Below are positions 1 to 8,533 of a stretch of 46,076 nucleotides of DNA, in pieces. Every line of letters starts with the position of its first letter. Within the stretch, counting starts at the first letter, position 1. The translations under genes were made by a program, and so were the position numbers. Origin of the DNA: Chitinophagaceae bacterium (GTDB taxonomy: Bacteria; Bacteroidota; Bacteroidia; Chitinophagales; Chitinophagaceae); assembly GCA_016721085.1 (NCBI GenBank), contig JADKJI010000039.1, forward strand, positions 1 through 46,076. The letters run 5' to 3'. The notes beneath the pieces are model-generated. The model saw only the letters and a program-made list of their open reading frames with translations, was not told where the DNA came from and did not search any database.

Positions 1-862
1 TTTAATGGAACCTGTGATTTTAATCCCAGTTCTAGCCAAAACTTCAATATCACTGCAGTTGGAGGTTCGGATATTTTCGTAGCCCGTTATTTATTGGACG
101 GCACTTTTGTTTCCGCTTTTAAAATAGGATCTGCTACAGACGATGCTGGAAATGGAATCATTGTTGACAATAATGATATTATTATTAGTGGTACTTTTAG
201 TGGTACCAATGTCGATTTCGATCCAAACTCGGTAAGTACTTTACCACTCACTTCATTTGGAACAAACGACGCCTATCTGGCTAAATACTCTATGGCCGTT
301 ACTGTTCCATCTACCCTACTCGATTTCAGAGGCAATATTCAAGTGTACAATACAAATCTTTCCTGGAATCTGACTAATGAAACTGAACTCATCTCTATTG
401 AAATTGAAAGAAGTGCCGACGGTACAAATTTTAATAAAGTCGGAACAGTTACACCAAAAGGTCCAAATTCAATAAACAGTTACGACTTTCGGGATGATAT
501 TTCTCAAATAACAACATCCCCACTTTTTTACCGACTGGTTTTAAGAAATAAAAATGGAAGAGACCAATATAGCAAAGTGATTGCACTGTATAATAATAGT
601 TCTAATTCCTTTAAATTGGAGCTAGCCCCAATCCCGCTAATAAATGGTTCCAATTGAGCCTGTCTTCTAAATCAAAAGGCAAAGCTGAAATTACCTCTTT
701 GATATTTCAGGAAGGATGTGTTACAAAAAATCAGTACAGGTTGCAAAAGGAAATAATGCAATCCCAAATTTCAGATATTGCAAACTTGCTGCCTGGAACC
801 TACACCTTTTTATTCCAGATGAATGATTTAAAGAGAATCAAAAAATCGTTCTTCAACAGTAA
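1..862 (+). pseudogene. C-terminal part of a T9SS-secreted repeat protein, frameshifted
   Basis: The reading frame is open from the first base, so the gene starts before the window. The visible part begins with beta-propeller-like repeats (GTxxFNP..., FVARY, SGTFSGTNVDFDPNS), then a fibronectin-like region with LSWN and RSADGTNF motifs that in Bacteroidota often precedes a type IX secretion sorting domain. The sorting domain is present but needs four one-base corrections: a missing C near 627, a missing C near 706, an extra A near 768 and a missing A near 845. With these it reads APNPANKWFQL, AEITLFDISGRM, LLPGTYTF and IKKIVLQQ and stops at 860-862, just before a terminator. The uncorrected frame ends at 657 and a second frame runs to 902. 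The product would be exported and surface-attached or released by T9SS. Either sequencing error or decay is possible. Confidence 0.75.
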
Positions 863-889
863 TAAAACACCTGATTTTCATTTATTTTT

Positions 890-928
890 GGGACTGATAT
901 AAAACTATCAGTCCCTTTATGTTTTTAA
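890..928 (+). terminator. Intrinsic terminator after the T9SS protein
   Basis: Perfect 10-bp inverted repeat GGGACTGATA / TATCAGTCCC with a 6-nt loop, followed by a T-rich run. It lies 28 nt after the corrected stop of the secreted protein, which supports that corrected stop over the longer frame that reads into the hairpin. Confidence 0.8.
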
Positions 929-1448
929 TAGAAACTGCTGCTACTGTCAACTATCTCGAATCAAGGATTTGCCCTGAATCAATAAACATTTCAGACAAGG
1001 AAGTAAACTCGATATATATCCGAAGCCTGTTTCTGTTGACAACTACCGAAAACTCTACTACGGCGTTGGCGAAGAATGGCACTGGCTAGACCGCATGGTA
1101 ATGCCCGACCATGAACTGGAATCACTTATAAACGCTCCTAACAATGAGATCTTTTTGTTTAGTATTGATGGAGTAACTGCCGGATTTGCAGAGTTCGTCA
1201 AAGAAGAAAAGTTTACTGAAATTATGTACTTCGGTCTGCTACCCGATTTTGTTGGTAAAGGTTGGGGGCATTATTTCCTGCAAATCGTAATTCAACAAGC
1301 CTGGAGCTACCAACCAGAATGGATTCAACTTAATACCTGCAGCCTGGATCATCCAAATGCACTTAGTGTTTATCAAAAAGCAGGGTTCAAAATTGTAAAG
1401 ACTGAAATTCAACAACGTAAAAAAAGAGTGATTAAAACAAATTCTTAA
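920..1448 (+). CDS. GNAT family N-acetyltransferase, one frameshift
   Basis: The C-terminal two thirds are a clear GNAT fold: a GVGEEWHWLDRM segment, the strand IMYFGLLPDFVGKGWGHYFL (acetyl-CoA loop of the R/Q-x-x-G-x-G/A type, here VGKGWG) and the closing LNTCSLDHPNALSVYQKAGF typical of these enzymes. This part is open in one frame from about 978, but a stop at 975 blocks it. The N-terminus (MFLIETAATVNYLES) starts at 920 in another frame; removing one base between about 985 and 1015 joins the two into 175 residues, a normal length. The substrate cannot be told. The start lies in the tail of the preceding terminator and the stop overlaps the convergent gene by 4 nt. Frameshift by sequencing error is as likely as real inactivation. 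Confidence 0.75.
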
Positions 1449-1885
1449 CTCCCCCACTCTGGCAAGGCCTGCTGCTCTACTAATTGCCCCGAACTCTTAT
1501 TCCAGCCGATACTCGATTGTCCGTTAGTGATTACAATATACGGGGCTGGAACAACTATTGAATATCGCAAAGCCTGTTGCAATACTCCTTCTTCTAATGC
1601 CACTTCTGATGCCTTGCATTCTACAATCATCCATGGTTGATGATTGCTATCGTATACCAGTATGTCGAAGCGCTTTTTCAATTCCCCCAAAAGAATTTCC
1701 TTTTCTACAGCAATAAGACTGGCAGGATATTTCATGCCCTGTAGAAGATATTGCAGAAAATGCTGCCTAACCCATTCCTCTGGCGTAAGGCGTACCCACA
1801 ATCGCCTAAGCTCATCAAAAATGAGGTCCTTCCCCGCCTCTTTTTTTAGCCTGAAATCATGTTCTGGATATACAATGTGAATCAT
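1445..1885 (-). CDS. HsdR N-terminal-like (HSDR_N_2) protein
   Basis: A 146-residue protein resembling the stand-alone N-terminal domain of type I restriction enzyme R subunits, common as a single-domain gene in Bacteroidota. The PD-(D/E)xK nuclease core is visible: RFDILVYD supplies the acidic residue and PWMIVECKA the ExK pair, followed by a helix with QALRY. No helicase or specificity subunit is nearby, so it is not part of a restriction system here; its role is unknown. The ATG at 1885 is preferred over an in-frame GTG two codons upstream. Convergent with the acetyltransferase (4-nt overlap) and divergent from AMP nucleosidase, with 44 nt between the two starts. Confidence 0.75.
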   Translation of the reverse strand: MIHIVYPEHDFRLKKEAGKDLIFDELRRLWVRLTPEEWVRQHFLQYLLQGMKYPASLIAVEKEILLGELKKRFDILVYDSNHQPWMIVECKASEVALEEGVLQQALRYSIVVPAPYIVITNGQSSIGWNKSSGQLVEQQALPEWGS

Positions 1886-1929
1886 TAGCACGAAATAACT
1901 AAATTTATGGGTTTAAAAACCTGGTAAAT

Positions 1930-2700
1930 ATGAAAACCAAAGACGAAATAGTGCAGAACTGGCTTCCCCGCTATACAGGTGAGAAACTGGAAAACTTCGG
2001 TAAATACATTCTGCTGACCAACTTCAGCAATTATGTGAAACTGTTCGCTGAATGGCATGAAGTGCCTGTGGTTGGCACTGACCGTCCCATGCAATGTGCC
2101 ACCTATGGCGAAATCAGTATCATCAACTTCGGTATGGGTAGTCCTACCGCCGCTACCGTGATGGACCTCCTCACCGCCATCCAACCCAAAGCGGTATTGT
2201 TTCTGGGTAAATGCGGCGGACTCAAGAAAAGAAACAATATTGGCGACCTCATACTACCTATTGCGGCAATAAGAGGGGAAGGTACCTCCAATGACTATTT
2301 CCCACCTGAAGTGCCGGCTTTGCCAGCCTTCGCATTACAGAAAGCCGTTTCCACTACGATCCGTGATAGCGGCATCGACTATTGGACCGGCACCGTGTAT
2401 ACCACCAACCGAAGGGTTTGGGAACATGATGAGGCCTTTAAGGAATACCTCCAGAAAGTAAGGGCCTATGCCATAGACATGGAAACAGCCACCATATTCT
2501 CAGTAGGATTCTATAACAAGATTCCAACCGGCGCCTTATTATTAGTAAGTGATCAACCCATGATTCCTGAAGGTGTAAAAACTGAGGAAAGCGACAAGAA
2601 AGTTACTGGTGAATATGTAGAACGCCATATAAGAATGGGTATCGATTCGTTGAAGCAGTTGATAAATGATGGGTTGACGGTGAGGCATCTGAGGTTTTGA
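1930..2700 (+). CDS. amn: AMP nucleosidase
   Basis: A 256-residue enzyme of the nucleoside phosphorylase fold that hydrolyses AMP to adenine and ribose 5-phosphate, a cytosolic purine salvage step. Family signs: the glycine-rich strand LFLGKCGGLKK (residues 91-100), AIRGEGTSNDYFPPEVPALP (about 113-132), and the nucleoside-binding AIDMETATIFSVG near 181-193 whose Glu contacts the ribose. It is the short form found in Bacteroidota and lacks the extra N-terminal domain of the enterobacterial enzyme. The ATG start follows a short spacer after the divergent HsdR_N-like gene. The reading frame is intact, unlike its neighbours on either side. Confidence 0.9.
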   Translation: MKTKDEIVQNWLPRYTGEKLENFGKYILLTNFSNYVKLFAEWHEVPVVGTDRPMQCATYGEISIINFGMGSPTAATVMDLLTAIQPKAVLFLGKCGGLKKRNNIGDLILPIAAIRGEGTSNDYFPPEVPALPAFALQKAVSTTIRDSGIDYWTGTVYTTNRRVWEHDEAFKEYLQKVRAYAIDMETATIFSVGFYNKIPTGALLLVSDQPMIPEGVKTEESDKKVTGEYVERHIRMGIDSLKQLINDGLTVRHLRF

Positions 2701-2840
2701 GTTTAAAGTTTAAGGGTTTAAAGTTTAAGAGTTTAAGGTTGTTCGATTATCGAATTGAAAAATCGAATTGAAGAACCTTAAACTCTTAAACCTTAAAGCT
2801 TAAACCCTCAAACTTTAAACCCTTAAACTTAAAACTTACT
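2701..2840. repeat. TTTAAG-word inverted repeat
   Basis: The left arm (2701-2741) is built from TTTAAAG, TTTAAGGG and TTTAAGAG words; the right arm (about 2773-2837) has the complementary words CTTAAAC, CCTTAAA and CCCTTAAAC. They flank a short core with a second small inverted repeat (TCGAATTGAA words). The whole could fold into one long imperfect hairpin between AMP nucleosidase and the ABC ATPase. Confidence 0.8.
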
Positions 2841-2861
2841 ACTTCTAACTTATAACTACTC

Positions 2862-4572
2862 ATGCACTTCCTCCACAACACAACCTCCAAATCGCTTTCG
2901 AAACAGAGCTGGGGACTTCTGTGGCAGTGCAGGATAGTTCGTTTACTGTAGACCGTGGTGAGGTCGTGGCCATTGTTGGTGAATCGGGTTCGGGAAAATC
3001 AGTTACCTCTCTTTCCATACTTCAATTACTTCCCGCAAAAACAGTGCGATACCCAAAAGGGTCCATCCTGTTTTCTGCAGATGGAGAAGATGCCATCAAT
3101 ATTCTGGATTTGAAAGAAGCTGAACTGAGAAATATAAGGGGCAGCCAGATTTCTATGATCTTCCAGGAACCTATGACCTCTCTGAATCCGGTTTTCACCT
3201 GCGGGGAACAGGTTATTGAAGCTATTCTTCAACACACTTCTGTATCAAAAGCAATAGCCCGTGAACAGACCCTTGATTTATTCAGTAAAGTGAAACTGCC
3301 AGATCCAGAATCCGTTTTCAAAAGGTACCCTCATCAGTTAAGTGGTGGACAAAAGCAGCGGGTTATGATTGCCATGGCGATGAGCTGCAAGCCCGACTTA
3401 CTAATATGCGACGAACCTACTACAGCACTTGATGTAACGGTTCAGCAAACCATTCTTGAATTGCTGAAAGAGTTGCAGCAGACTTATAATATGGGCATCA
3501 TTTTCATTACTCATGACCTTGGTGTAGTAGCTCAGATAGCAGACAGGGCGATTGTGATGTACAAAGGAGCTATTGTTGATCAGGGACCTGTAAAAAAACT
3601 ATTTACAAATCCCGGTCACCCCTACACTAAAGCCTTATTAGCATGCCGGCCAGCGCTTCATCCAAAGGGCCATCAATTGCCGGTTGTCAGCGACTTTTTA
3701 GATGAGAACGGGAAAGAGAAAAACATTTCATTTCTCACATAAGAAAATGAGACCGCCCCCATCTATTCTATAGAAAAAAAGAACCCTTACTACAGATAAA
3801 AGATTTATCCATTCATTTTCCTGTTAGTAAAAATCTTTTAGGAAAAACAACCAGGGTTTTAAAAGCTGTTGATGGAATTTCCTTTGAGGTTCTGACCGGC
3901 GAAACACTGGGTTTAGTAGGTGAAAGTGGCTGTGGAAAAACGACACTTGGCAGAGCCTTACTAGGATTGATCCCCGCCACCTCAGGAAAGAAATCTTACC
4001 AGGGAAAGGATTTGACATCAATCAATAAAAATGATTGGAATCGGTTACGAAAAGATGTACAAATTGTATTTCAAGACCCCTACTCATCTTTAAATCCTCG
4101 TTTAACAATAGGGGAAGCAATTGCTGAACCATTAAAAGTACACGGACTCGAACTTTCTTCAACAAACAGAAAGGAAAAGGTAGTGGCATTACTGGAAAAA
4201 GTAGGCTTGTCTTCATCACACTTCCAGCGATACCCTCACGAGTTTAGCGGAGGCCAGCGTCAGCGTATTGTAATTGCAAGAGCATTAGCACTCGAGCCCT
4301 CCTTTGTGGTCTGTGATGAGTCTGTATCAGCCTTAGACGTAAGTGTACAAGCACAGGTATTGAATCTATTGAACGACCTTAAGAAAGAGTTTGGGTTTAC
4401 CATAGTTTTCATTTCACACGATCTGTCTGTAGTTAAGTATGTAAGTGACAGGATCCTGGTCATGAATAAGGGGCAACTCGAAGAAATCGGGGATGCATCG
4501 AGTATCTACAACCACCCCAAACAAGCTTACACTCAGAAACTATTGGCGGCTCTTCCAAAAATCAGCTTCTGA
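2862..4572 (+). pseudogene. Two-domain peptide ABC transporter ATP-binding protein, disrupted
   Basis: Both halves of a YejF/GsiA-like ATPase (DppD plus DppF fused) that would energise uptake of oligopeptides or similar solutes. Domain 1 has Walker A GESGSGKS, signature LSGGQKQR and Walker B LLICDEPTTALDV; domain 2 has GESGCGKT, FSGGQRQR and VVCDESVSALDV, each followed by the H-loop (THDL, SHDL). Three lesions break it: a one-base loss near 2880 that separates the ATG at 2862 from the domain frame; a TAA stop at 3740-3742 in the linker; and a missing A in the A-run at 3774-3780 that throws domain 2 (EPLLQIKDLSIHF onward) into the -1 frame. Corrected, the product would be about 570 residues, normal for the family. 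No permease gene is next to it. Confidence 0.85.
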
Positions 4573-4669
4573 TTTTCAAGCAGATAGCAAGTCTACCCGG
4601 TTTCTCAACCTCCATTCACCTGTTATCAACAGGGTCAATATTAAATTTCCGTTTTCTCCTTTTTCGGCT

Positions 4670-4677
4670 TACCTTTG
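4670..4677 (+). promoter_or_regulatory. -7 promoter box for queA
   Basis: TACCTTTG matches the Bacteroidota sigma-ABfr -7 consensus TAnnTTTG. No clean TTG is visible at the -33 position. If used, transcription starts near 4683 and gives a 5' leader of about 130 nt. Confidence 0.5.
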
Positions 4678-4707
4678 CCCGCTTGAAAAACGCCTTTACA
4701 TGATAGC

Positions 4708-4758
4708 AAATCGGGTGCCGTAAGACCTGGTTTGTATCGGAACTCCAAAGCCCGATAA
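4708..4758 (+). other. Possible folded 5' leader of queA
   Basis: ATCGGG at 4710-4715 pairs with CCCGAT at 4751-4756, closing a 35-nt stretch in which further short pairings (CCG with CGG) are possible. It sits between the predicted promoter and the queA start. It does not match the preQ1 riboswitch patterns I know, so this is only a candidate structure. Confidence 0.25.
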
Positions 4759-4815
4759 GTCCTCGTCCCGCACTATTTGTTCATCATGTGGCTACATTAA
4801 AAAATATATCGCTAC

Positions 4816-5865
4816 ATGAAGTTATCCCAGTTTCGCTTCGACCTGCCCCTCAACTTAATTGCACAGCATCCAACCAAGAAAAGGGAAGACTCCCGTTTGA
4901 TGGTGGTTCATCGTCATACCGGCCAGATTGAAAACAAGCATTTCCGTGATGTGCTGGATTATTTCGACGACAAGGATGTGTTTGCTGTAAACAACACCAA
5001 GGTATTTCCTGCCCGTATGTATGGCCGCAAGGAAAAAACCGGTGCAAAGATTGAAGTGTTTTTGTTGCGTGAATTAAACAAGCCCAACCGCCTTTGGGAT
5101 GTAATCGTTGATCCCGCAAGAAAGATTCGTGTCGGCAATAAACTTTACTTCGGAGAAACCGATGAATTGGTAGCAGAAGTAATCGATAACACTACCAGTC
5201 GTGGTCGTACTATCCGTTTCCTTTGGGATGGCACTGATGACGAATTCCGTCAGATGCTGGAAATATTAGGTGAGACTCCTCTTCCTAAATATATCAAGCG
5301 TAAGCCTGAAGCAGAAGATAAGGAAAGGTATCAGACTGTATATGCCAAGCATGAAGGTGCTGTGGCAGCTCCTACAGCCGGATTACATTTCAGTATTGAA
5401 CTGATCAAGCGACTTGAGATAAAGGGTATCCGTTTTGCAGAAGTAACACTTCACACTGGATTGGGAACTTTCCGCCCTATTGAAGTAGAAGATCTCAGCA
5501 AACACAAGATGGATGCTGAATACTACAAGATAGATGAAACTGCCTGTGCCATTGTAAACAAAGCAATCAAAGGCAATCATCGTATCTGCTCTGTAGGAAC
5601 AACCACTATGAGAGCCATCGAGACTTCTTATACTGCGGAAAAATTATTGAAACCTTCTGAAGGATGGACCAATACATTCATCCACCCACCATATAATTTC
5701 AATATCGCCGATTCATTGATCACAAATTTCCATTTACCAAAAACCAGTTTGCTGATTATGGTTTGCGCCTTTGCCGGTTATGACCTGGCAATGGAAGCTT
5801 ACAAAAAAGCGATAAAGGACAAGTATAGGTTCTTTAGTTATGGGGATGCGATGTTAGTTATTTAA
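4816..5865 (+). CDS. queA: S-adenosylmethionine:tRNA ribosyltransferase-isomerase
   Basis: QueA transfers and isomerises the ribosyl group of S-adenosylmethionine onto 7-aminomethyl-7-deazaguanine in tRNA to make epoxyqueuosine, in the cytosol. The 349-residue length is normal. Signature segments: N-terminal FDLPLNLIAQHPTKKREDSR (residues 7-26), VFAVNNTKVFPAR (55-67), ETPLPKYIKR (153-162), the GAVAAPTAGLHF block (181-192), TLHTGLGTFRPI (211-222) and VGTTTMRAIET. ATG at 4816 gives the standard N-terminus. It stands alone; no other queuosine gene is in the window. Confidence 0.97.
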   Translation: MKLSQFRFDLPLNLIAQHPTKKREDSRLMVVHRHTGQIENKHFRDVLDYFDDKDVFAVNNTKVFPARMYGRKEKTGAKIEVFLLRELNKPNRLWDVIVDPARKIRVGNKLYFGETDELVAEVIDNTTSRGRTIRFLWDGTDDEFRQMLEILGETPLPKYIKRKPEAEDKERYQTVYAKHEGAVAAPTAGLHFSIELIKRLEIKGIRFAEVTLHTGLGTFRPIEVEDLSKHKMDAEYYKIDETACAIVNKAIKGNHRICSVGTTTMRAIETSYTAEKLLKPSEGWTNTFIHPPYNFNIADSLITNFHLPKTSLLIMVCAFAGYDLAMEAYKKAIKDKYRFFSYGDAMLVI

Positions 5866-6074
5866 GGAGGTTCAATCCTTAAGTTTTAAAGTGTAGATGA
5901 TACAAGGCCTTTAGTCAATCTAAGGTTGTTTTGTTCCTGGTAAAAGAAAAATAAAGTTCATTACCTTTGATTTGTAAAATCAACTCTATTGTCAAAACTA
6001 ATGGAGGTCCCATCGCTTAACAATCCAGCACATTCCTATCTGATTAATAACTCACATAAAACCCATGTGTTTCC

Positions 6075-7296
6075 TTAACTTTTTAGACCCTTTCCATCCA
6101 CTTCCTGCGTAAACTCCTTCGGCGTATGCAAAAACTCCTCCCTGCTCACTTTCATCTTGAACAAAGCACGTACCATAGAGAATAATAATACAGGTACCTG
6201 AAGAAGGGCTTTGAAAGTTTGAAAATTATAAAATGAGGTGGGGATTGATAATATGAAAGCTCCGAAAAACAATCCGGAAATAAGGAACCAGGATTGACGG
6301 GCGGGAATCATCCATGGAGAGGGACTAATCCAATCGATGATGCTTAATAAAATTGCCAGTCCAAAAAGTATGATATAGAAAGAACGGGGCAGCATCATGT
6401 TATTGAGAAGCTTATTCCAATAATGCTTTGTCTGCATTTGCCCATCCTGTATCTTTAAAGAATAACCGAAGATGAATGATTTGGGATTCAAGCCATCTTG
6501 TCCTTTGTCTTTCAAACACCTGTTGACTTCCCACTTTTTCATCAAGTACTATGGCATTGTCAATAAATTCTATAACTATACCGGCACAGGTGATTTCGAA
6601 ATCCACTTCCCTGTCGCAGGCTGGATTACCTAATATTCCCGGTTTATTATAGACTTCTTTCAATTTTTCGAATTCGAAAGCCATACCAGAACCAATTAAA
6701 GCGGATGAGAAACCCAGTGCTCTAACACCTCGTCTGTACATATGGTTATTCACTTCCTCACTTAGCGAGTCAAGAACAGCGGATGTAGTGTTTTTGTTCT
6801 TTGATGTACGATGAACCTGTACGGCTTTATAACCGCTTTGAAAGGCGGCATTGATGCTTTCCATACAACCTTCAAGCATCACGTTGTCAGCATCCAGTAC
6901 TAGGGCTACGTCATACGCGCCAACAGGAATTGAATTCAACAGTTGGTTTAGGGAACGAGCCTTACTGCTTTTTTCGAAAGATACTTCCAGTACCTGTACC
7001 GGTATGGCCCTTAATTTCTGTATAGTTTCAGGTTTGATGGAATCGGCTGCCACGTAAACTTCGAATTTATCGGCAGGATAATTATGCTTTTTAGCCATCA
7101 ATGCAGAGTGAACTATGATAGCATCTTCCTTATAGGTAGGCAATAAAACAGCTATCCGCTTTTTTTCAGGGGAAGAAATATAGCGTTTAGATGGAATGAT
7201 TCTTCCTGCCAATGCAGAAATGAAAAGATATAAAGCGCTAATTCCCAGATATATAAATACTACCCAGCAGATAAGCTGGACCAAGGTCAGTAACAT
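6075..7296 (-). CDS. Membrane glycosyltransferase family 2, one frameshift
   Basis: A processive-type GT2 enzyme of the inner membrane using a nucleotide sugar. An N-terminal membrane segment (residues about 5-30) is followed by the GT-A domain: AVLLPTYKED (49-58), the metal-binding VLDADN (133-138) and QRTRW (264-268), the QxxRW signature of synthase-type GT2 proteins. Several hydrophobic segments follow (PRSFYIILFGLAILL, WFLISGLFFGAFIL). The frame breaks at about 6420: an extra A on the plus strand turns KALWNKLL into KALLE-stop, while the other frame continues to 6075. With that base removed the product is 406 residues. The acceptor is unknown; neighbours suggest an envelope role. Confidence 0.8.
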
Positions 7297-7382
7297 AAAG
7301 AGATAACGGTTAAGGAGTTAAATTAGTATTGCGGCTAAATTAATAAACAAAACTGGTGAATGAAAGCGATTGGCTGTTATGA

Positions 7383-7412
7383 AATAAAAAAGCACAGGCT
7401 AAGCCTGTGCTT
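7383..7412 (-). terminator. Intrinsic terminator of the outer-membrane barrel gene
   Basis: Inverted repeat AAGCACAGGCT / AGCCTGTGCTT followed, on the minus strand, by TTTTTATTTC. It starts about 22 nt after the stop of the barrel gene. Confidence 0.8.
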
Positions 7413-7434
7413 CAATATATGAGATACTCAGAAA

Positions 7435-8022
7435 TTATCTTTTGCCAATATTGCCAGCCAATCCGAATCCAAAGTAGAAATGGTAATTACCATACTCAGT
7501 CATTGGAACCCTGTATTGAGCATTTACAAGCAGATACGCTTCGTCGAAAAGATTGATCTGCATGCCAGCACCTACCGGAATGAACGTGGAAAAATAGCTT
7601 TTATACTTTGCTACGCCTAAACCTGCTTGCAGGTAAGGATTGATGAATGATTTATTTGAAATCATTTTACCTCTTACGGAAACATCGCCCTCAAGTAAAA
7701 GGAAATCGCGGCCAAAAGAAGGCTTATTAGGAACTGGATAGTCCACAAATGAACCAGCCAAAGTAGTGCTGAAATCGAAATTGCGGGTCATCCCTTTAAT
7801 ATAGCTCAAAGCCAGGCCAGGAGCCATATTTTTCACCTTCCCAAACTGTTGATTCTTGAAAACGGTACCAAGACTATTAGCCCTAACATTGGCTGCGCTG
7901 GTAAAATCGTTAAAAATAAAACTTACGGCAAAGGTGGGCTTTTGGATGTACTCATCGTTTTGACTGAAAGCCAGGGTACTGTAAAATACCAATGCCAACA
8001 AGGCACCTGCAATTTTCTTCAT
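7435..8022 (-). CDS. Outer-membrane beta-barrel protein
   Basis: A 195-residue protein with a clear signal peptide (MKKIAGALLALVFYSTLAFS, cleaved before QND). The rest alternates polar and hydrophobic residues in short strands (GLALSYIKG, FINPYLQAGLGVAKY, MQINLFDEAYLLVNAQYRV, FYFGFGLAGNIGKR), the pattern of small OmpW/OprF-N-type eight-stranded barrels with aromatic girdle residues. There is no OmpA peptidoglycan-binding domain. Function unknown; structural or porin-like role is an inference. It is followed by its own terminator and preceded by the rlpA-like gene, transcribed in the same direction. Confidence 0.7.
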   Translation of the reverse strand: MKKIAGALLALVFYSTLAFSQNDEYIQKPTFAVSFIFNDFTSAANVRANSLGTVFKNQQFGKVKNMAPGLALSYIKGMTRNFDFSTTLAGSFVDYPVPNKPSFGRDFLLLEGDVSVRGKMISNKSFINPYLQAGLGVAKYKSYFSTFIPVGAGMQINLFDEAYLLVNAQYRVPMTEYGNYHFYFGFGLAGNIGKR

Positions 8023-8080
8023 AAACGAGCAATTTTGGTGATTCCTAACAAAAATAACGGCTACTGCTTAAATGGTAAAA

Positions 8081-8524
8081 TTATTTATTCACTTTATCGG
8101 TTTGGAGGGAAGCCGGCTTCTTTTTACCCAAATATTCCACTTTGACCCTCGTCAACCCCTTCCCAGTATAAGAAAGGGAACTTGCTGCGGATCTGCTCAA
8201 ATCTATCAATCGCTTGTTCTTGGGATGCATTCTATCGGTTATTCGAAGTATTACAGACCTTTTATTACTCAGATTGGTCACTTTCACCCAGCAATTCAAT
8301 GGCAGGGTATTACTAGCGGCGGTAAGTTTTTTCTGGGTAAAAACCTCTCCATTTGATGTTAACCTGCCTTCAAACTTATTGTCATAAAAACTGGCAATAC
8401 CATATTGGATAAGAGGAATTTTCGAGTTTTTTGCCGCAGCCAGGGTATCGGTTGCTTCAGATTGAGCCCAAATTGGACCAATCCAAAAAAAGAATAAAAG
8501 ACAGGTAATCCATAGTTTTTTCAT
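8081..8524 (-). CDS. RlpA-like double-psi beta-barrel protein
   Basis: A secreted 147-residue protein: signal peptide with WITCLLFFFWIGPIWAQ, then a double-psi beta-barrel with GIASFYDNKFEGRLTSNGE (about residues 42-60), FTQKKLTAAS, VKVTNLSNKRSVILRITDR and the closing IDLSRSAASSL. This is the RlpA domain, which in some bacteria acts as a septal lytic transglycosylase on denuded glycan. The catalytic Asp of the ITDR motif is present, and the Glu aligned with active RlpA could be that of KFEG. No SPOR domain is attached, so septal targeting would differ. It lies 9 nt downstream of the L,D-transpeptidase gene, consistent with a cell-wall operon. Confidence 0.85.
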   Translation of the reverse strand: MKKLWITCLLFFFWIGPIWAQSEATDTLAAAKNSKIPLIQYGIASFYDNKFEGRLTSNGEVFTQKKLTAASNTLPLNCWVKVTNLSNKRSVILRITDRMHPKNKRLIDLSRSAASSLSYTGKGLTRVKVEYLGKKKPASLQTDKVNK

Positions 8525-8533
8525 AGCTGAAAT

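Noticed and set aside
2701..2840. Telomere-like repeat
   Set aside because: The words are imperfect, inverted and internal to the chromosome; similar arrays with other words occur in other gaps.
3775..3781. Programmed -1 frameshift making a two-domain ATPase
   Set aside because: An in-frame TAA upstream (3740-3742) and a third lesion at the start make simple indel errors more likely; kept only as a low-score finding.
4678..4815. preQ1 riboswitch upstream of queA
   Set aside because: I could not match the leader to the short stem and A-rich tail of preQ1-I or to other known types.
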